Shown here piece by piece: positions 11,255-23,708 of a stretch of 64,000 bases of DNA (the first letter of the stretch is position 1; every line of letters starts with the position of its first letter). This stretch comes from Petrosia ficiformis (taxonomy: Eukaryota > Porifera > Demospongiae > Haplosclerida > Petrosiidae), in contig OX345637.1 in the NCBI GenBank assembly GCA_947044365.1, positions 2,895,001 to 2,959,000 of the forward strand, given 5' to 3'. Made by a program: the position numbers and the translations under genes. Under the pieces are notes generated by a model, which saw only the letters and a list, made by a program, of their open reading frames with translations, was not told where the DNA came from and did not search any database.

Positions 11255-12556
11255 ACCTAATATAATAAGATTCCTGTCACCAGAATTAACACCACATGTA
11301 CAGTATATAATAAGTACATAATACTGTTTATTGAAGAGTCTGACAAGGAATTCCCATAATAGTTGTAGTTGTAATATTATAATAGTTAGTGTGAAGATCA
11401 ATGATTATGTGTACATGAAATTGAACTAATACTGGTACATGTACAATATATATACCTGTAAGTACATGTACATGTGTATATCTTATGAGTACTTGTAAAT
11501 GTACATGTATTTATAATAATGAAGAGAAGATACATTCATGTGTACATGTGTGTATAGTGATATAGCTTACATTGAGGTAATGAAATAAAAATTTAATTAC
11601 TATTTTTTATATATATACATGTACATGTATGTGCAGTGGAGATGCACTAAAGCATTGTTAATACGAAAGTCTGCTTAAAATGAATACCTACATCTAGTCC
11701 CTTGTAGGGCTTCTTATGAATAATTCTTTTAGCACAAACATTGATAAAACTAATTCCACTTCTCAAGTTCTTGAAATTAATTCCCTGAATATATAGTTCA
11801 TATGGAGTAGTTCGTGTTTCGTGTGAATAATTAGCTATAATTGGGTTTATAACTCATTTTATAAAACTGAAGATTCTAACTTACTTTGCTGGAAGAAGAG
11901 TTGTTAAGAAAGCTGTTGATGACAAATGTACATGTATTCTTCACTATCAGCAAGAAGAGAGCAAGGCAAACTTGAAAGTATAGTAGGCCAAATGCAACAT
12001 CACAACTTCTGGATTTTAAACAACAGTGATTGTTTAACTAATTTAGTATTTAGTTAGACAGAAGACCATCTAAGAAAGACAAACATATCAAAAACATTAA
12101 CGACAGGAAAGCACCAAGGGAAGTGTTTTGAAATTGTAGTAGTCAGTGATTAAAATTTCCTGTGATAATCGTATCATCTAAATATTCCCATATCGTGGTC
12201 ACAAAAATAACAATTATTATGCCATAACTTCAGGTTTTCAGTACTATCACATCTAAATCAGTTTTTCAACACTGTTTACTCAACAAATAAAAGGTATCAA
12301 TTTGATTGTTGAATGAAATCTACATACATATGTAAGGTAGCCAATAATCGCAATAATCGTGATACTTGCAAAAACAAGTGCATCAGTGATACATGAAGTT
12401 TGGTCAACTATGTTCAATTGGTATTACAAAACAGTGTTCAATTGGTATTACAAAACAGTGTTTATCAGCATAAACTTTAAAATTAAAGCGTTGGGATGCA
12501 TAAGTAAAGAGGAGGTGTTGTACTATGGAACCACCCTTTGGGAGAAACACTGTGTA
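11255..12556. other. Intergenic DNA containing a dispersed repeat
   Basis: Matches 45193-46979 of the second unit, where an STPR-like element is inserted. From about 11870 it carries the dispersed repeat core TTCTAACTTACTTTGCTGGA followed near 12050 by the second module TTAGTTAGACAGAAGACCAT. No gene is supported. Confidence 0.5.
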
Positions 12557-15500
12557 ACATGTACTGTATTAATCTTAATGTACCTGTACTGTATCAATCC
12601 TAATGTACCTGTACTGTATCAATCCTAATGTACCTGTACTGTATTAATCTTAATGTACCTGTACTGTATCAATCCTAATGTACCTGTACTGTATCAATCC
12701 TAATGTACATACATGTACATGTATCAATCCTAATGTACATGTACATGAACAGTATCAATCCTAATGTACATGAACAGTATCAATCCTAATGTACCTGTAC
12801 TATATTAATCCTAATGTACCTGTACTGTATCAATCCTAATGTACATGTACATGTACTGTATTAATCCTCATGTACATGTACTATATCAGTACCTGTACTT
12901 TATCAATCCTAATGTACATGTACATGTACTGTATTAATCCTCATGTACATGTACTGTATCAATCCTAATGTACCTGTACTGTATGAATCCTAATGTACAT
13001 GTACTATATCAATCCTAATGCACCTGTACTGTATCAATCCTAATGTACATGTACATGTAATGTATTAATCCTCATGTACATGTACTGTATCAATCCTAAT
13101 GTACCTGTACTATATCAATCCTAATGTACCTGTACTGTGTCAATCCTAATGTACCTGTACTGTATCAATCCTAAAGTACATGTACATGTACATGTACTGT
13201 ATTAATCCTCATGTACATGTACTATATCAATCCTAATGCACCTGTACTGTATCAATCCTAATGTACATGTACATGTACTGTATTAATCCTCATGTACATG
13301 TACTGTATCAATCCTAATGTACCTGTACTGTATGAATCCTAATGTACATGTACTATATCAATCCTAATGCACCTGTACTGTATCAATCCTAATGTACATG
13401 TACATGTACTGTATTAATCCTCATGTACATGTACTGTATCAATCCTAATGTACCTGTACTGTATGAATCCTAATGTACATGTACTATATCAATCCTAATG
13501 TACCTGTACTGTATCACTCCTAATGTACATGTACATGTACTGTATTAATCCTCATGTACATGTACAGTATCGATCCTAATGTACCTGTACTGCAGCAATC
13601 CTAACGCGCATACAATTATGCATTTACTGTATCAATCCTAATGTACATGTACTATATCAATCCTAATGTACCTGTACTGTATCAATCCTAATGTACATGT
13701 ACTATATCAATCCTAATGTACCTGTACTGTATAAATCCTAATGTACATGTACATGTACTGTATTAATCCTCATGTACATGTACTGTATCAATCCTAATGT
13801 ACCTGTACTGCATCAATCCTAATGTACATGTACATGTACTGTATTAATCCTCATGTACATGTACAGTATCGATCCTAATGTACCTGTACTGCAGCAATCC
13901 TAACGCGCATACAATTATGCATTTACTGTATCAATCCTAATGTACATGTACTATATCAATCCTAATGTACCTGTACTGTATCAATCCTAATGTACATGTA
14001 CTATATCAATCCTAATGTACCTGTACTGTATAAATCCCAATGTACATGTACATGTACTGTATTAATCCTCATGTACATGTACTGTATCAATCCTAATGTA
14101 CCTGTACTGTATGAATCCTAATGTACATGTACATGTACTGTATTAATCCTCATGTACATGTACTGTATCAATCCTAATGTACCTGTACTGCATCAATCCT
14201 AATGTACATGTACATGTACTGTATTAATCCTCATGTACATGTACAGTATCGATCCTAATGTACCTGTACTGCAGCAATCCTAACTTGCATACAATTATGC
14301 ATTTACTGTATCAATCCTAATGTACATGTACTATATCAATCCTAATGTATCTGTACTGTATCAATCCTAATGTACATGTACATGTACTGTATTAATCCTC
14401 ATGTACATGTACTGTATTAATCCTAATGTACATGTAGTATATCAATCTTAATGTACCTGTACTGCAGCAATCCTAACGTGCATACAATTATGCATTTACT
14501 GTATCAATCCTAATGTACATGTACTATATCAATCCTAATGTACCTGTACTGTATCAATCCTAATGTACATGTACTATATCAATCCTAATGTACCTGTACT
14601 TTATCAATCCTAATGTACATGTACTATATCAATCCTAATGTACCTGTACTGTATCAATCCTAATGTACATGTACATGTACATGTACAGTATTGATCCTAA
14701 TGTACCTGTACTGCAGCAATCCTAACTTGCATACAATTATGCATTTACTGTATCAATCCTAATGTACATGTACTATATCAATCCTAATGTACCTGTACTG
14801 TATCAATCCTAATGTTCCTGTACTGTATTAATCCTAATGTACATGTACTATATCAATCCTAATGTACCTGTACTATATCAATCCTAATGTTCCTCTACTG
14901 TATCAATCCTAATATGCCTCTACTGTATCAATCCTAATGTGCATGTACAGTATTAATCCTAATGTGCATGTCCTATATCAATCCTAATGTACCTGTACTG
15001 TATCAATCCTAATGTTCCTCTACTGTATCAATCCTAATGTACCTGTACTGTATCAATCCTAATGTACATGTACATGTACATGTACAGTATTGATCCTAAT
15101 GTACCTGTACTGCAGCAATCCTAACTTGCATACAATTATGCATTTACTGTATCAATCCTAATGTACATGTACTATATCAATCCTAATGTACCTGTACTGT
15201 ATCAATCCTAATGTTCCTGTACTGTATTAATCCTAATGTACATGTACTATATCAATCCTAATGTACCTGTACTATATCAATCCTAATGTTCCTCTACTGT
15301 ATCAATCCTAATATGCCTCTACTGTATCAATCCTAATGTGCATGTACAGTATTAATCCTAATGTGCATGTCCTATATCAATCCTAATGTACCTGTACTGT
15401 ATCAATCCTAATGTTCCTCTACTGTATCAATCCTAATATGCCTCTACTGTATCAATCCTAATGTGCATGTACAGTATCAATCCTAATGTACCTGTACTGT

Positions 15501-17034
15501 ATCAATCCTAATGTACCTGAACTATATCAATCCTAATGTACCTGTACTGTATTAATCCTAATGTACATGTACTATATCAATCCTAATGTATCTGTACTGT
15601 ATCAATCCTAAAGTACATGTACATGTACATGTACTGTATTAATCCTCATGTACATGTACTATATCAGTACCTGTACTTTATCAATCCTAATGTACATGTA
15701 CTGCCTAATGTACCTGTACTGTGTGAATCCTAATGTACCTGTACTATATCAATCCTAATGTACCTGTACTGTATCAATCCTAATGTACCCGTACTATATC
15801 AATCCTAATGTACCTGTACTGTATTAATCCTAATGTACATGTACTATATCAATCCTAATGTACCTGTACTGTATCAATCATAAAGTACATGTACATGTAC
15901 TGTATTAATCTTCATGTACATGTACTATATCAGTACCTGTACTTTATCAATCCTAATGTACATGTACATGTACTGTATTAATCCTCATGTACATGTACTG
16001 TATCAATCCTAATGTACATGTATTGTATGAATCCTCATGTACTATATCAATCCTAATGTACCTGTACTGTATCAATCCTAATGTACATGATGTACATGTA
16101 CTGTATTAATCCTCATGTACATGTACTACTTGTACATGTATTGTATTAATCGTCATGTACATGTACTATATCAGTACCTGTACTTTATCAATCCTAATGT
16201 ACATGTACATGTACTGTATTAATCCTCATGTACATGTACTGTATCAATCCTAATGTACATGTATTGTATGAATCCTCATGTACTATATCAATCCTAATGT
16301 ACCTGTACTGTATCAATCCTAATGTACATGATGTACATGTACTGTATTAATCCTCATGTACATGTACTACATGTACATGTACATGTATTGTATTAATCGT
16401 CATGTACATGTACTATATCAGTACCTGTACTTTATCAATCCTAATGTATATGTACATGTACTGTATTAATCCTCATGTACATGTACTGTATGAATCCTAA
16501 TGTACCTGTACTGTATGAATCCTAATGTACCTGTACTATATCAATCCTAATGTACCTGTACTGTATCAATCCTAATGTACCTGTACTATATCAATCCTAA
16601 TGTACCTGTACTATATCAATCCTAATGTACCTGTACTGTATCAATCCTAATATGCATTTACTGTATCAATCCTAATGTACCTGAACTATATCAATCCTAA
16701 TGTACCTGTACTGTATTAATCCTAATGTACATGTACTATATCAATCCTAATGTACCTGTACTGTATCAATCCTAATGTACATGTACATGTACTGTATTAT
16801 TCCTAATACACATGTACTATATCAATCCTATACTGTATCAATCCTAATGTACATGTACTGTATCAATCCTGTACTGATCAATCCTCATGTACATGTACTT
16901 TATCAATCCTAATGTACATGTACATGTACCGTATCAATCCTCATGTACCTGTATTGTATCAATCCTAATGTACATGTACATGTACTGTATCAATGCTAAT
17001 GTACATGTACTGTATCAATCCTAATGTACATGTG
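12557..17034. repeat. Large 25-bp satellite array (first unit)
   Basis: About 4.5 kb of tandem copies of a 25-bp unit, consensus TGTATCAATCCTAATGTACC plus TGTAC, with variants TGTATTAATCCTCATG, TTCCTCTAC and ATGCCTCTAC. Higher-order structure is clear: a marker segment CTGCAGCAATCCTAAC...CATACAATTATGCATTTACTG recurs at about 13590, 13890, 14270, 14463, 14710 and 15110, and 14685-15080 is nearly repeated by 15085-15470. No gene inside. Confidence 0.95.
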
Positions 17035-17319
17035 TAAACTTATTATATTGTTCTGTTCTCAGATTCTAATGGATATAAAGAGAATGAACACATGTGCTAA
17101 ATTCTAACTATATGATCACATGACATTACATCATAGTTATTATAATTATATTTATACACATTACATATTGACATGAAGTGATGTTTCCAGTCTCTACACT
17201 TGTAATGTACAAAATATTACACATGATGTGCCTCCTTTGCTTCCTCCAATTTCTATTCTGTCAGAGTCAACACAAAACAATGAACAACTGAACCAATCAG
17301 ACCAGCCATCATATATGAA
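17035..17319. other. Flank between satellite and Tc1 relic
   Basis: Conserved in the second unit at 56749-57050. No gene recognised. It may be the remaining 3' part of the Tc1/mariner element. Confidence 0.35.
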
Positions 17320-17545
17320 TCTTTAAAAAATTGCTTTAAAAAAATTGTTTAGCTATTCTAGATGTGTTCTTTGGATCATTGTCTTGCATTAAACAGTGTT
17401 GATGAGGAAAACCACTCTTCAGGAATGGTAGTAGAGTTCTGTCATGGATTGATATAAATAGCACTGCATCCATAGTTCCATCAAATATGCAGATTGGAAT
17501 GGCACCTTTCTTGTTATACCTGCCCACATATGTACTTTCACAGGA
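17320..17545 (-). pseudogene. Tc1/mariner transposase fragment
   Basis: On the minus strand the translation reads KKGAIPICIFDGTMDAVLF, then LLPFLKSGFP, then LMQDNDPKNTSRIAKQFF. The LMQDNDPK(H/N)TSR block is the second-aspartate region of Tc1-type DDE transposases, which usually reads QDNDPKHTS; here His is changed to Asn. Only about 70 residues of a protein of normally about 340 remain, and no terminal repeats were located. The second unit has the same fragment at 57055-57262. Confidence 0.8.
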
Positions 17546-18252
17546 TGTTTAGCTCTATATAAAAGATGGTTGTAATAATAACAAGTGTATTATGTATATT
17601 TGATTATTATTATACATGTACTTGGGTTTAGGCTTTGCAGCTTGTCCTTGTTTCCTACATACATGTACATACATACACATGCACATACATACATATATAC
17701 ATGTATATACATATGCACATACATACATATCAGTGTTTTCCCTAGAATATAAATTAAGCGGATACAACCACACACACCTTAATTATGTAGCTGCATATAT
17801 GAAGTGATGTACAAGCAAATTATCTGATACAATATCTCTCTAAGTTGCTAGCATATATGCATTGTAGTTCAACTGTGATGTTATACATTAAGATATAGTA
17901 TTAAACAGGCTCAAATTGCAAAAATAGAGCTAATACAAAGAAATAAACTTTCACCTATCCAATTCCTTACAAATCTTGAAATCTACAAAACGTTTCACCT
18001 ACTTCATCATCCCACAATAGCTACATAACTTTATCTACATCTTTCTGACGGCATCGAGACGTAAAATCTCATTGGATAGCTCTTTTCAGCTCCACCATAT
18101 TATTACTATGGGTTCATGACGTAATTGTTCCGCATGAATGATGTTAATTTATAATTCACTGCAGAACTACCTTTGAACTACTGTTTAAACTACTCTGCAG
18201 TACTAGGAGTAGTACTGCGTAATTACTCTTCGGTTCGGCGACGCTTTCGCCT
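17546..18252. other. Intergenic DNA with ACATACAT microsatellite
   Basis: A (ACAT)n-rich stretch at about 17655-17735 produces spurious open frames on both strands. The remainder matches 57910-58440 of the second unit until about 18080, where the units diverge. No gene recognised. Confidence 0.5.
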
Positions 18253-18648
18253 TATACTGTATATGGATTTCTATGCACTTGGTGTACTATATGGGATTTA
18301 TATGCACTAGGTGTACTATATGGGATTTATATGCACTAGGTGCACTATATGGGATTTATATGTACTAGGTACACTATATGGGATTTATATGCACTAGGTG
18401 TACTATATGGGATTTATATGCACTAGGTGTACTATATGGGATTTATATGCACTAGGTGCACTATATGGGATTTATATGCACTATGTGTACTATATGGGAT
18501 TTATATGCACTAGGTGTACTATATGGGATTTATATGCACTATGTGTACTATATGGGATTTATATGCACTAGGTGTACTATATGGGATTTATATGCACTAG
18601 GTGTACTATATGGGATTTATATGCACTATGTGTACTATATGGGATTTA
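18253..18648. repeat. 29-bp minisatellite (first unit)
   Basis: About 13 copies of a 29-bp unit, GGTGTACTATATGGGATTTA plus TATGCACTA. Since 29 is not a multiple of 3, translation cycles through three frames (VLYGIYMHY, YYMGFICT, CTIWDLYAL). The second unit has about four times as many copies (58834-60424). Confidence 0.95.
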
Positions 18649-18894
18649 TAGCGCTGCTGAAAACGTTCATGTGTGGCTTCATCATGATATACAATATAAT
18701 ATATCATATAAATCCGGATTAGTGCTGACATTATATAAAATGACAATCATCCATGATATATAATGACATAATCATCCATGATGTATTATAACTAATACTA
18801 CTATATATTATAAATAATACAACCAAATAAAACTAATACCACTATTGTAACCAATAAAACCAATAACAACTAATTAGTACTAAAATAATGAGTG
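18649..18894. other. AT-rich flank, no gene seen
   Basis: Corresponds to 60425-60564 and 61161-61233 in the second unit. It holds the empty target site (TATATTATAAATAATAC near 18803) of the long-TIR element inserted at 60565 in the second unit. Confidence 0.5.
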
Positions 18895-19161
18895 CTGTCG
18901 GGACGAGACCCTCGCTTACGTGGTAAAGTAATACAATTTTACAAACTACACTTTTTTTCTGAATATAATATACCAATGCTTATAATAATTTTATGTCATT
19001 GCTCATTTGTATGCTCCTGTTATTTTTGATCCTTGTATAATTTGAAATCTGCCAGTAGCTTGTTGGAGCCACCAATGTTCGTAATTTTCCCAAATTTTGT
19101 GAACACACAGGCACACAATATGATTACCACACCCTTCTGCCTACGCTTCATGGCGAGGGTA
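18895..19161 (-). mobile_element. Internally deleted copy of a GTCGGGACG-ended non-autonomous element
   Basis: One end reads CTGTCGGGACGAGACCCTCG and the other ends GGCGAGGGTA. It shares both ends with 35146-36008 and 61234-62064 but lacks most of the interior. It is oriented opposite to 35146-36008. No coding capacity. Confidence 0.65.
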
Positions 19162-19352
19162 ATTAGTTGTATAAGCATGATGTAATGATAACTAATACAG
19201 ACCATTATAACTGATACAACTTACAGCTAATAACAAACTAACAACAATTATAGCTAATAACACCTAATTAGTACCAAAATAATGATGATAATTATAATAA
19301 TTATAGTGAATTTCTACATGGAGAAGTACCATATTTTATTGTAAATTTACAC

Positions 19353-20871
19353 ATGGGAAGTGACTCACAACCACAAACAGTGACATGTATTGAGTGTCCT
19401 GGACCAACTTCACTACAATGTGATCAGCTTACACCACTACAATGCTTCAGGTTACTCTTTACCAGTACAATATGGGATTATTTAGTTAACAAGACAAATG
19501 AATATGCTCAACATAAGCCGTACCAATACACAAACACACATTCACGACACAAAAAATGGGAGCCTGTAACTACTAATGAGATGAAGGCATTTGTTGGAGT
19601 AATTCTAAATATGGTAATTATACAGTTACAAAATCTGCAAGACTACTGGAGTACAAACCCAACAAGTAGCATACCTTTCTTCAGATCTGTCTTTTTTAGA
19701 GATTTCTTCAAATCTTCTGATGGGAGAAATTACCTGTACCAGAAAACAATATAAAATTCAACCTCGCAAATGATCTTTTAGTCCCTATCATACAAGTGAA
19801 TTATACTCCACACAGAGAAGTTGCAGTAGATGAATCTGTATAAACGAGTCAGCTTTTGACAATACCTCAAGGGAAAACTAAATCCCTGGGGATTAAAGCT
19901 TATGTGCTTTCCGACAGCACAACTAGCTACATGCACAACTTACAAATTTATTTTGGGAAACAGACTAGCCTAATAGATGACACAGAATTATCACACATTG
20001 TGAAAGTAGTGCTCACTTTAGTTGAGCACTTGATAAATAAAGGTTATGACCTTTACACTGACTGATTCTACACTAGTCCAGCACTAGCTGATAGGCAACA
20101 AAAATGTGGTCTTACTCTATTTTGAGTAATAGGTGTGGATTACCAGAGCAGTTCAAGGAAAAACATAAGATGGATACAGGCTCAACAGAAAGTTACAGGT
20201 GTGGAGATATGATGGCTCTAGCTTGGAGGGATAAGCAAATCATCTATATGCTATCCACCAAACACAGTAATGACAGGAAAGATGTACCATCATGGTATGT
20301 TTATTATATATGTATATTTGTTATGTCATTTCTTTTAACTTTAAGAGACCAACAGAACCCCCGAAAACAAGCCAAATATTATAAAGTAATATAATAGATA
20401 CATGCTTGGGGTAGACAAATTGGACCAGATGATGTGCTACTATAGCTTCATATATAAATCTGTGAAATGGTGAAGAAAAGTGGTTTTTTTGGGATATTAG
20501 AGTTTACAGTTGTCAATTCGTACATTATCTATCAACACGCATGTAATGAGATGAAACAAAAATGTGTTCACCTGGCATTCAGACGAGAACTAATACATCA
20601 TCTCATTGAACCATTACTAACATCCAGACTTCAACCTACGATTCCACATCCATTTGAAAGAAAGACTGAAGCATCAAAACAATCATTATATGGAGAAAAG
20701 ATTGTGTTGTGTGTAGTGAAAGAAGTGAAAATGGAATGCGTCACCTTACCCTTTATAGTTGTACAACCTGTACTGACAATCCATCACTTTGTACTGGGGA
20801 ATGATTCCAGCTGTATCACACTGAAAAGATATATAAGAAAGAAAAATGAATTATTATACATAGTTATATAG
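19353..20871 (+). pseudogene. piggyBac-like transposase pseudogene (first unit)
   Basis: Broken frames carry the landmarks of the piggyBac (DDE_Tnp_1_7, PGBD-like) transposase: WDYLVNKTNEYA, EMKAFVGVILNMVIIQLQNL and DYWSTNPTSSIPFFRS near the start; VDES with the first Asp at 19829-19831; YTD*FYTSPALADRQQ with the second Asp at 20060-20062; and MLGVDKLDQMMCYY with the third Asp at 20414-20416. All three catalytic positions are still present, but the gene is dead: a TAA follows VDESV, a CGA-to-TGA-type stop follows the second Asp, and there are frameshifts and a small deletion near 20120. A C-terminal cysteine-rich tail is recognisable around 20710-20790. Compare the second-unit copy at 62215-63658. 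Confidence 0.88.
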
Positions 20872-20924
20872 CTTTATAGGTAATGTAGATATAAAATCTT
20901 ATACCTACAGTAGCTTATGTATAG

Positions 20925-23208
20925 GTTATAACGCCCTACTAGTGCTATATCAAATCTATAATGACCAAGCACGAGGGCCGTAGGCCCGAGGGCGAGGTGA
21001 TTATAAATCTGATATAGCACGAGTAGGCGTGTTATAATTAATATATTTCACGAAAGACAAAACCTTTGTTGATGTCTGATGCTTCTCCTACCTTTTTGTA
21101 GGCAAGTGTTGTTTTCTTGTATTCTGTTTCGACGGCAGCTTTTATATCTGACCACAGGGTGCTATATCTGACCACAGGGAGCTATATCTGATTTATAAAC
21201 CTGTGGTTTACTTTAATGTTTCGCCGTATTGGGATATATGTATATGTTACACCACCCTGCAAGGTGTATATCACATTTATACTCACCGAGCCCGAGGGTG
21301 AGGTGAGGATATACAGCAAGCGGGGGTGGTGTAATAAATTTATTTCATGACAAAAGCCATGCTTCAAAGGAAACTGCGCATGCGTAAATGGGCAAGCACA
21401 TACATTGCATGCTTTAGGCTGTAGACAGTGTAGAGACAGTAGAGCATCAAACAAAGCGTCCTCGTGAAGTGATGTCTTGTATCGAAGATAAGGAAAATAC
21501 TGACCCACACCCAACTAAAAAGCGCAAATTGTCCCTTTCTCTTAAGAACCGTGATAGATTTAAGGTGATAACAGACGAGAAGCTTGACACAATGTCAAAG
21601 CCGCAAGTGCCAAAGAACACAGAGAAATCAACTCAATGGGCAATAACCAATCTATGAGAGTGGTATGATGATTATAATGATAGGAATTCAAGCGCCAAAT
21701 GTCCCGAAGAACTGTTGAGCCCAGAGGCCTCGAAAGAAGTTCTCAATACCTGGCTGTGTGTATTCATCACTGAAACCAGAGGCAAGAACGGTGAACCTTA
21801 TCATCCAAAGACCCTCCAATTCTTACTTTCAGGTATACATGTACTTCACCACATGAAAGCACAACATGCTCATTATCCGAATTTCATGGATAAGGATGAT
21901 CCTAGTTTCAGAAAGTTTAATGTGACGCTTGATAACTTATTGAAATCACTCAGAGCTGATGGTGTTGGTGCTGACTCCATGCAAACAGAAACCATTACAA
22001 GTGACGAAGAAAATCAACTATGGAGATCAGGTGTTCTAAGTGTTGATAGCCCAAAAGGACTACTTTGCTGTGTTTTCTTTTATAATGGCAAATGTTTTTG
22101 CCTTAGAGGCGGTGAGCATAGGGATTTATGCATTTCTCAGTTACAGCGCTTGAGAAACCCTGATAGATATGTTTATAGTGAAAAATCATCCAAGAACAGG
22201 CAGGGAGGATTGCTACAGAGTAGATTAGACCACAAGACTGTTACTATTACAACAAGTCCTTCTGCTGGCAATCGCTGTCATGTTTTTATATTGGATAAGT
22301 ACCTAGGTAAATTGCCAGAAACTGCTCGAAACAAAGATATACATGTATTCTACTGCAAGCCGTTACCTGTTGCCCCTGATGGTGATGATACCCCATGGTA
22401 TTATGCTATTCCTGTTGGAAAAAATGTCCTTGGTAATATAATCTCAGATATGTGTTCAGAAGCCGGTGTGAATGGTAAACAAAACAAACCATTCACTACG
22501 TGTTGCTGGCACTACAAGTCTGTATGAAGCGGGTGTGTCTGAAAAGGTAATCCAGCAACGCACTGGGCATTGCTGTTTAGAATCTTTGAGAACATATGAA
22601 AGAGTTTCGAGTGACCAAGAAATGGCCGTTTCCAGAATTCTCGCTGGAGAAAAGTTATAGGGAATCTTTGGAGAATGTTTCAACTACATCAGTGACTAAA
22701 CAATCCGCAGTTGATGCTTGTAAACCATCGACTCCAGGGGTCAACTGTAGTAATTGTACAGTGAATTTTTATTATGGTCCCAGTGTTCCACTACCAATCC
22801 ACCCATTTTACCAGTTCAATCCATATGCTACATATGCTAGTGGCAATCCACCATTTGATCCAACGAGTTTCAACATGTTTGCTATGCCACCGTTTGATCA
22901 AACGAACGTGCCATTTGCTGATCATCATGATGAGCAAAACTGATTACTAGAACAATTTTTCTTTTGGTTAGGCTTTTGTTACTGATTTCTGTAATCATTA
23001 CATCATTTATCATTTTGTAGTTAATCATTTTGTTGGCAACTTCTTTTTTTTGTGCTTGTTGTGAATTCGTGTTGTTACATTGACAGCAGGGCAAGGTGTT
23101 AACCACAAACAGAGAGTATATCAAACATCAAAGTGATTTATACTACTCGAGGAGAGTATATCAGTTTTATACCACAGTATTTTCCTTTGAAGCATGGCTT
23201 CTTCATGG

Positions 23209-23215
<7 letters not shown>
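20925..23215 (+). mobile_element. Crypton-type (tyrosine recombinase) element, present only in the first unit
   Basis: Flanking DNA is contiguous in the second unit (63720-63780 joins 63866-63900 through a TA run), so about 2.3 kb was inserted here. The 5' part has two hairpin-forming segments: 20927-21040, where TTATAACGCC and GTGCTATATCA recur inverted around a GAGGGC...GCCCGAGGGCGAGG core, and 21230-21335, where TTACACCACC pairs with GGTGGTGTAA. The coding part is the pseudogene at 21469-22943. No terminal inverted repeat pair or target duplication was identified; the exact ends are uncertain because of the TA run. Confidence 0.6.
21469..22943 (+). pseudogene. Crypton-type tyrosine recombinase pseudogene
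   Basis: An almost complete DUF3504/Crypton-like recombinase, the group related to host proteins such as the KCTD1, ZMYM and QRICH1 families. The N-terminal part is Lys/Arg-rich (KKRKLSLSLKNRDRF). The core shows LNTWLCVFITETRGKNG and YHPKTLQFLLSGIHVL. Catalytic residues expected of tyrosine recombinases are visible: Arg in CLRGGEHR (near 22105), Lys in the YSEKSSKNRQGG region, HSLR (22490-22501), TGH (His at 22568-22570) and the nucleophile Tyr in RTYER (22595-22597). Three lesions break it: an in-frame TGA at 21655-21657 (probably from CGA), a frameshift just before HSLR near 22490, and a further shift near 22655, after which the typical C-terminal CSNCTVNFYYG appears. It is therefore recently inactivated. 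Confidence 0.85.
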
Positions 23216-23240
<25 letters not shown>

Positions 23241-23526
23241 ACAAACAAATTGTATTGAACCTTATAAATTACACCAAGTGACTACATCTAACAGCAAGCA
23301 TATTAATTTAACTAATATACATAAACTAACATGGTAGAATTACACTATAAGTAACATATACTTTATACTTATTAGTATCTATGATTCTTACCTTTGTATA
23401 GAGCGCTCTGAGTCACTATGTCAATGCAGGGAGTTCACAAATAGTAGGAAAAAAAATTTAAACTGTCTGAAATGATAGGAACACCTTTTTGTATCGAAAT
23501 CACGTGAAATATTTGCAACGTAGAAT
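23216..23526. other. 5' flank of the kelch-kinase gene
   Basis: Starts with a TA microsatellite (about 23215-23240) and continues as AT-rich DNA shared with the end of the window (63866-64000). The promoter should lie here or in the following 180 bases, but no TATA box or other element can be defended in such AT-rich sequence. Confidence 0.4.
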
Positions 23527-23702
23527 CAGGAGATGTGAAGAAAAAGGTATGGTTTAGTTAATTATAAAATAGCAAACTTGTGATGATTATCATATTCTAC
23601 AGATTATAATGAACCAATAGTGAGATATTTACACTCCACCGAAATAATTTTTTAAAAAGTATACTGTTGTGGAGGAAGACAGACTGGTCTACCTAGAGTT
23701 CA
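23527..23702 (+). pseudogene. Broken duplicate of exon 1 end, intron 1 and exon 2 start
   Basis: This block repeats 23714-23889 with an offset of 187 bases: AGGAGATGTGAAGAAAAAG|GTATGG, the intron, TTCTACAG, and the start of exon 2. In this upstream copy the exon-2 frame hits TAA soon after HSTEIIF because the A-run of the good copy is partly replaced by T. It looks like a local tandem duplication in which only the downstream copy stayed functional. Confidence 0.7.
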
Positions 23703-23708
23703 GATGGA

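Noticed and set aside
17555..17807. Open frames on both strands rich in Tyr, Met, His and Cys
   Set aside because: They come from the ACATACAT microsatellite and have no independent support; the same holds at 57841-58117.
18456..18763. Repeat protein MHYMGFICT / WDLYALGVLYGIY
   Set aside because: It is the 29-bp minisatellite read through three frames, with no start context and no constraint.
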